DNA from: Palsa-965 sp044448685
GTDB lineage: Bacteria; Bacteroidota; Bacteroidia; Palsa-965
Length of the DNA: 64,000 nt
Direction of reading: 5' to 3'
Assembly: GCA_044448685.1 (NCBI GenBank)
Contig: JBIOHC010000006.1
Coordinates: 1 to 64,000, forward strand
Shown here: piece after piece, positions 59,669 through 64,000 of the stretch
Position numbering within the stretch: the first letter of the stretch is position 1
How the letters are laid out: each line of letters opens with the position of its first letter
Program-made: the position numbers and the translations under genes
The notes under the pieces: model-generated
The model's database searches: none
What the model saw: the letters and a program-made list of their open reading frames with translations, nothing else
Told to the model about the DNA's origin: nothing

Positions 59669-60379
59669 TTACCGGTTATGAGGAACCATCTTGATAGCCA
59701 CAGCGGCCAGGCCTTCGCTGTAACTGTGAACAGTGCAGTAAAAAGGTTTGGCCCTGTATTCTCCGTGAACATCAATAAACCCCCAGCTCTTATCAAACCA
59801 GCGTCGGTTCCATACCTTGCCCACTTCGGCATGTACCGCAGCCAGACTGTCATGGTAGGGCAAGGCTGTTTCATACAGATGCGGCTTTTCTTTTTTCCCG
59901 GCAGGCAGAAAGAAATAAAAACAAGAGTAAAAATGCCGGGGGCCGGAGTCTGTCAGGGTTCCCGTACCGCCAAGAACACGGTACAATGTTTTGCCAAAAG
60001 AAGGGGAGGTGACCGGAGCACAATCTCTTTTCAAAGCCGGGTCATCCTTCTCACCAGCCGAATACATCCTGTGGGCAATGGGCAAGGAATCAATTAAGTA
60101 CCGGGACGGAGGTGCATTCACTGTTTTACCGCTTGCGTCAATCACTTCGGCCTTGCCATTACGGTAAACTGTTGCCAGGCCATGATGGAAATCGCATACG
60201 CTATCATATTGTATATCTATAGCAATTTCTCCTTTCGTGTTCAGATAGCCGTATTTAATAGGAGGCCCCGATGAGGTATGTAAATGGATGACACCCGTGG
60301 CAAAAAGAACCACGACAATGGAAATGGATACAAATAGGGTAATGATCAGTATATCAACGAATCGGGATGATTTAGGCAT
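59669..60379 (-). CDS. WG-repeat protein, membrane-anchored
   Basis: A 236-residue protein with one N-terminal anchor helix (about 9-32) and two WG-repeat segments: YGYLNTKGEIAIDIQYDSVCDFHHGLATVY and WGFIDVHGEYRAKPFYCTVHSYSEGLAAV. The middle (about 100-180) is unlike the repeats. WG repeats fold as beta units and appear in many surface and stress proteins; no specific role can be given. Convergent with the TonB receptor gene, 5 bp apart. Confidence 0.7.
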   Translation of the reverse strand: MPKSSRFVDILIITLFVSISIVVVLFATGVIHLHTSSGPPIKYGYLNTKGEIAIDIQYDSVCDFHHGLATVYRNGKAEVIDASGKTVNAPPSRYLIDSLPIAHRMYSAGEKDDPALKRDCAPVTSPSFGKTLYRVLGGTGTLTDSGPRHFYSCFYFFLPAGKKEKPHLYETALPYHDSLAAVHAEVGKVWNRRWFDKSWGFIDVHGEYRAKPFYCTVHSYSEGLAAVAIKMVPHNR

Positions 60380-60402
60380 ACAACAAGACAGCGTTTAAGC
60401 CT

Positions 60403-60410
60403 CAAAAATA
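60403..60410 (-). promoter_or_regulatory. -7 box of the WG-repeat gene
   Basis: TATTTTTG on the minus strand, a perfect match, 23 bp before the ATG. Confidence 0.55.
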
Positions 60411-60476
60411 CGGAATCTTTTCTGTTTTAATACCCCCCGGCCGTCAGGCGTCCGTTCTCTGCCGTCATGTTAATCT

Positions 60477-60501
60477 TTTGATTTAAACATTTGATTAAAC
60501 A
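60477..60501. promoter_or_regulatory. Possible TetR operator: direct repeat
   Basis: TTTGATTTAAACA (60477-60489) is followed at once by TTTGATTAAACA (60490-60501). The second copy contains the -33 box of the promoter, so a repressor bound here would block transcription. Confidence 0.4.
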
Positions 60502-60521
60502 AGAAAAATATTTTATCTTTG
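60490..60521 (+). promoter_or_regulatory. Promoter of the tetR export operon
   Basis: TTTG (60490-60493), 20 bp, then TATCTTTG (60514-60521): both elements match the consensus perfectly. Confidence 0.75.
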
Positions 60522-60541
60522 ACCCGTAGAACGGAATTATC

Positions 60542-61156
60542 ATGCGCGTTAAAGCAACAAAACTGGACAGCAGTACAGAGGAAAAAATACTGGAAGCAGC
60601 CCGCAAACTGTTTACCCGTCACGGATTTGATGCTGTTAAAACAAGGGACATTGCAGCCGAATCTGGATTTAATCTGGCACTTCTTAATTATTATTTCAAA
60701 AGCAAGGAAAAGCTTTTCGATCGCATCATGCAGGAGAACATGAAGGAATTCATGCAGGGTCTGGGCGGAATCCTGAATAATGAAGAGACCCCACTGGAAT
60801 TGAAAATAAAATTACTGGTTGAATATTACGTGGATATGCTGATTCTTAACCCTGATATGCCCTTGTTTGTAATGAGCCATGCCAGAAAGAAAGGCAATAA
60901 ACTGAATTTCAGGGAAAAATTTGTTCAGTCCTATTTCATGAAACAGATCCAGCAGGCGATGAAAGCCGGGCAGATTGCTTCCATACATCCGGTAAACCTC
61001 ATGATGAACATTGTTGGGCTGAGCATCTTCCCCTTTATCGGAAGGCCTATTATCCAGAATGAAAAAGGGCTAAGCGAGACTGAATTTACAAACCTTATGC
61101 TGGAACGGAAGAAAATGATTCCGGTCTGGATAGAAGCGATACTCCGGAAAAAGTAA
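60542..61156 (+). CDS. TetR-family transcriptional repressor
   Basis: A 204-residue regulator with an N-terminal helix-turn-helix: KILEAARKLFTRHGFDAVKTRDIAAESGFNLALLNYYFKSKEKLFDRI. The C-terminal ligand-binding domain is unrelated to named types. It is the first gene of an operon with a TolC-like channel, a membrane-fusion protein and an ABC ATPase, so it probably controls its own export system and is induced by a pump substrate. A candidate operator overlaps the promoter. Confidence 0.92.
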   Translation: MRVKATKLDSSTEEKILEAARKLFTRHGFDAVKTRDIAAESGFNLALLNYYFKSKEKLFDRIMQENMKEFMQGLGGILNNEETPLELKIKLLVEYYVDMLILNPDMPLFVMSHARKKGNKLNFREKFVQSYFMKQIQQAMKAGQIASIHPVNLMMNIVGLSIFPFIGRPIIQNEKGLSETEFTNLMLERKKMIPVWIEAILRKK

Positions 61157-61189
61157 AAGGATATTCATTCCTATAAATACGTTGATGCA

Positions 61190-62482
61190 ATGAACTATTT
61201 AGAGACAAAAATAAAAAGAGGCAGGCAGCTGATCCTCTTTACAGTGTTCCTGAGTCTAAGTCTGCAAGGCACAGCCCAGCAGGCCGCACAGCTCATCCTG
61301 GATTCCTGTTATAAGTCGGCAAAAACCCAGTACCCACTTATTAAACAACGGGAGCTGATTGAAAAAAGCAGGGATTATACCCTTGCCAATGCTTCCAAAG
61401 CCTGGCTTCCTCAGATTAATGTAAACGGGCAGGCTACTTACCAATCGGCAGTTACGCAAATCAGTCTGCCTATACGGGGCTTCACTATGCCATCCTTCAG
61501 CAAGGATCAGTATAAGGTGTATGCAGAGCTTGATCAGACTATTTATGACGGAGGAACAATAGGTTGCCAGAAAGAAGCGGCCCGTGCGAATGCGGCGATA
61601 CAAAGCCAGAGTCTGGAAGTGGATTTGTATGGCTTGCGTGACCGTATCAATCAGATTTATTTCGGGGTTTTGCTCCTGGATCAGCAGCTGAAACAAAATG
61701 AGCTGGTTCAGAAAGATCTTCAAAGCAGTATGGATCGGGTAAGAGCGAATATAGATAATGGTACGGCAACGCCGTCGGGACTTGAAGAATTGCAGGCCGA
61801 GCTTTTGCAGCAGGAACAAAACAGTATACAATTAAAGGCGTCACGTAAAGCATACCTAAGCATGCTGGGGCAATTCATCAACCAGAAAATTCCGGAAAAC
61901 AGCCAGCTCCGGGTCCCTGCCGGACTGCTGACAGCAGAAACTGTCAAACGACCGGAACTGAGTTTGTTCGACATCAGACGTAAGAGTTATGATGTACAGG
62001 ATAAAATGCTGAATGCTTCCAACCGTCCACGTCTGTCAGCATTCTTCCAGGAAGGTTATGGAAGACCGGGGCTGAACCCATTTGATAATAACTTCGATTC
62101 TTACTATATAGGAGGGATACGCTTCAGCTGGGCCCTGGGCAATCTTTATACACTTAAAGATCAGCGACGCTTGTTGGTAGTGAACAGACAGGCGGAAGAT
62201 ATTCAGAAAGAAACCTTTCTGTTCAATACCCGCATAGCAATGACCCAGCAGCAGGAGGATATACAGAAACTCAAGGAAATGCTTGGCAAGGATGATGAGA
62301 TAATTGTCAAGCGGACTTCTGTAACTAATGCCGACAGAGCCCGGATGGAAAACGGAGTACTGACAGTAAACGATTATATCATTCAGCTCGATAAAGAAGA
62401 TCAGGCCAAACAAAACAGGCTCCTGCATCAGGTGCAGCTGCTTCTGGCCCAATACAATTACCAGAATATTTCAGGCAATTAA
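61190..62482 (+). CDS. TolC-family outer membrane efflux protein
   Basis: A 430-residue channel protein: cleaved signal (about 1-30, GTAQ), helical repeats with LILDSCYKSAKTQYPLIKQRELIEKSRDYTLANASKAWLPQINVNGQATYQ, and in the second half LSAFFQEGYGRPGLN. It is shorter than the tolC-like product at 34395 and only distantly similar. It is the export duct of the operon with the adaptor that starts 16 bp downstream. Confidence 0.88.
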   Translation: MNYLETKIKRGRQLILFTVFLSLSLQGTAQQAAQLILDSCYKSAKTQYPLIKQRELIEKSRDYTLANASKAWLPQINVNGQATYQSAVTQISLPIRGFTMPSFSKDQYKVYAELDQTIYDGGTIGCQKEAARANAAIQSQSLEVDLYGLRDRINQIYFGVLLLDQQLKQNELVQKDLQSSMDRVRANIDNGTATPSGLEELQAELLQQEQNSIQLKASRKAYLSMLGQFINQKIPENSQLRVPAGLLTAETVKRPELSLFDIRRKSYDVQDKMLNASNRPRLSAFFQEGYGRPGLNPFDNNFDSYYIGGIRFSWALGNLYTLKDQRRLLVVNRQAEDIQKETFLFNTRIAMTQQQEDIQKLKEMLGKDDEIIVKRTSVTNADRARMENGVLTVNDYIIQLDKEDQAKQNRLLHQVQLLLAQYNYQNISGN

Positions 62483-62498
62483 TATTAAACCGAAAAAC

Positions 62499-63395
62499 AT
62501 GAAGACGCTTTCTTTCCTTGCCCTTGCTTCCGCAGCACTGTTCACCTCCTGTAACCGTTCCGCTTCCGATTCGGATGCAAGCGGATCTTTTGAGTCAGTC
62601 GAAACCATTATCTCAACAGAAGCTGCCGGAACGCTGATGCAGTTTGATGTGGAAGAAGGACAGACACTCAAACCCGGACAACTGGTAGGGTATGTCGACA
62701 GTATGCAGCTCTACCTTCGTAAAATGCAGTTACAGGCACAAATCAGTTCTACACTTGGCCAGCAACCGGATATCCCTGTACAGGTAGCTGCCTTGCAGAC
62801 CCAGCTTGCCGAAGCGGAGAAAAACCAGCAGCGTACAGCCAACCTGTTCAAAGCAAAAGCAGCAACCCAGCAGCAACTGGATGATATGACATCTCAGGTT
62901 GAAACTTTGAAAAAGCAGATCGAAGCTCAGCGTTCTTCTTTGGGAATTACAAGCCACACCCTGAACCTGGAAACAACACCCTTGCAACGTCAGATAGACC
63001 AGCTGAATGATCAGCTCAAAAAATGTAAAGTCGTCAATCCTGTCCATGGAACCGTGCTGAGTAAATACGCACAGGCTCATGAAGTAGCTAACCCCGGTAA
63101 GGCCTTGTATAAGATTGCTGAAACAGATACACTCATCCTCCGTGTTTATATTACCGGAACACAGATTTCACAAATCAAACTGGGTCAGAGAGTGACAGTA
63201 CAAACAGATGACGGTGCTAAGAAATACAGAAACTATAACGGCATTATTTACTGGGTTTCGGATAAATCGGAATTCACTCCCAAAACCATTCCTACAAAGG
63301 AAGAGCGGGCCGATCTCGTTTATGCCATCAAGGTAAGAGTGCCGAACGACGGATTTTTAAAAATAGGTATGTACGGACAGATCAAATTACAGTAA
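62499..63395 (+). CDS. Membrane-fusion protein, lipoprotein form
   Basis: A 298-residue HlyD/YbhG-type adaptor. The N-terminus LALASAALFTSC is a lipobox signal, so it is anchored by lipid instead of a helix. Biotinyl-lipoyl half VEEGQTLKPGQLVGYVDS, a long coiled-coil hairpin (about 68-165, Gln-rich), the second half NPVHGTVLSKYAQAHEVANPGKAL, then a beta-barrel. It couples the ABC transporter to the TolC-like channel. Confidence 0.88.
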   Translation: MKTLSFLALASAALFTSCNRSASDSDASGSFESVETIISTEAAGTLMQFDVEEGQTLKPGQLVGYVDSMQLYLRKMQLQAQISSTLGQQPDIPVQVAALQTQLAEAEKNQQRTANLFKAKAATQQQLDDMTSQVETLKKQIEAQRSSLGITSHTLNLETTPLQRQIDQLNDQLKKCKVVNPVHGTVLSKYAQAHEVANPGKALYKIAETDTLILRVYITGTQISQIKLGQRVTVQTDDGAKKYRNYNGIIYWVSDKSEFTPKTIPTKEERADLVYAIKVRVPNDGFLKIGMYGQIKLQ

Positions 63396-63397
63396 GC

Positions 63398-64000
63398 ATG
63401 GAAGCCCTCCGTATTCAAAATATCGTCAAGACCTATAGCAAAGGAAAAATTCTGGCTGTGGATGACGTGTCTTTTCATGTGGAGAAAGGGGAAATGTTCG
63501 GTCTTATAGGTCCTGACGGGGCCGGCAAGACAAGCCTGTTCCGTATCCTGACCACTCTCTTACTGGCCGATAAAGGTTCAGCCACTGTGGCTGGTTATGA
63601 TGTGGTAAAGGATTACAAAGCCATACGTGGCATTGTAGGATATATGCCCGGACGCTTTTCACTCTATCAGGATCTTACTGTCGAAGAGAACCTGCGCTTT
63701 TTTGCAACCGTATTCAATACTACCATTGCCGAGAATTATCATCTGATTAAGGAAATTTATGTGCAACTGGAGCCTTTCAAGGACAGGCGTGCAGGTAAAC
63801 TTTCGGGAGGAATGAAACAGAAACTGGCCTTGTGCTGTGCCTTGATTCATAAACCGGAAGTATTGTTCCTCGATGAACCTACTACAGGCGTGGACGTGAT
63901 GTCGAGGAAGGAATTCTGGGAAATGCTGAAGCGTTTGCAAAAGGAAGGCATCACGGTATTGGTATCTACCTCCTACATGGATGAAGCCACCTTATGCGAC
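63398..64000 (+). CDS. ABC transporter ATP-binding protein (partial, YbhF-like)
   Basis: The gene starts at ATG 63398 and runs to the window edge. The 201 visible codons encode a nucleotide-binding domain: Walker A GPDGAGKT, signature LSGGMKQK, Walker B VLFLDEPTTGVD and a switch region VLVSTSYMDEA. An Asp in place of the usual Asn in GPNGAGKT is a small peculiarity that is common in YbhF-type proteins. It directly follows the membrane-fusion gene (2-bp gap), matching the YbhG-YbhF-YbhS-YbhR exporter layout, so permease genes should follow. Confidence 0.88.
   Translation, partial: MEALRIQNIVKTYSKGKILAVDDVSFHVEKGEMFGLIGPDGAGKTSLFRILTTLLLADKGSATVAGYDVVKDYKAIRGIVGYMPGRFSLYQDLTVEENLRFFATVFNTTIAENYHLIKEIYVQLEPFKDRRAGKLSGGMKQKLALCCALIHKPEVLFLDEPTTGVDVMSRKEFWEMLKRLQKEGITVLVSTSYMDEATLCD

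Overview
The window is chromosomal DNA from a member of the Bacteroidota, probably from the Chitinophagia/Sphingobacteriia side of the phylum; the genus cannot be named from sequence alone. Three things support this. Four proteins carry type IX secretion C-terminal sorting domains. About twenty genes are preceded by the phylum-specific -7 promoter box TAnnTTTG, several with a TTTG/TTG -33 box 19-20 bp upstream. The gene families are also typical of the phylum (DUF6427-like membrane protein next to purD, DUF3109, DUF4412, DUF3089, PorT-like barrel, carboxypeptidase-regulatory-like TonB receptor). No rRNA, tRNA, CRISPR, phage or plasmid genes were seen.

Layout: 0.2-2.4 kb, a large unrecognised protein. 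2.5-4.1 kb, a Crp/Fnr-type regulator followed by two perfect TTGAT-N4-ATCAA boxes and a two-gene operon (secreted dimeric alpha/beta-barrel protein and a cupin). 4.6-6.4 kb, a sensor kinase and single-domain response regulator, then a 21-bp tandem repeat array and a GIY-YIG protein. 7.7-11.7 kb, housekeeping genes prs, rplY, pth, glyS. 11.7-13.9 kb, a porin and a DUF3109 protein. 14.2-17.8 kb, nrdB-nrdA. 17.8-30.1 kb, a polytopic membrane protein, a lipoprotein, a 1967-residue secreted subtilase, a DUF3089 lipoprotein hydrolase and a second T9SS cargo protein. 30.2-34.3 kb, purQ, DUF6427-like gene, small membrane protein, purD, DUF4412 gene. 34.4-37.9 kb, tolC-like, membrane-fusion protein, tsaB. 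37.9-42.4 kb, two amidohydrolase-family proteins. 42.5-49.5 kb, cytochrome c, hflX, L,D-transpeptidase, T9SS cargo, ABC exporter, rbfA. 49.7-53.7 kb, methyltransferase, LolC/E-type permease, a second 21-bp array, T9SS cargo. 53.8-60.4 kb, dusB, CPBP protease, PorT-like barrel, small membrane protein, TonB receptor, WG-repeat protein. 60.5-64.0 kb, a TetR-controlled export operon cut by the window edge.

The least explained signals are non-coding: two arrays of 21-bp repeats filling convergent gaps; a 91-bp promoter module shared without gaps by two genes 6.8 kb apart; a 146-bp element with 33-bp terminal inverted repeats; face-to-face -7 boxes one base apart between dusB and a CPBP protease gene; and several genes whose -7 box lies only 4-6 nt from the start codon, predicting leaderless mRNAs.
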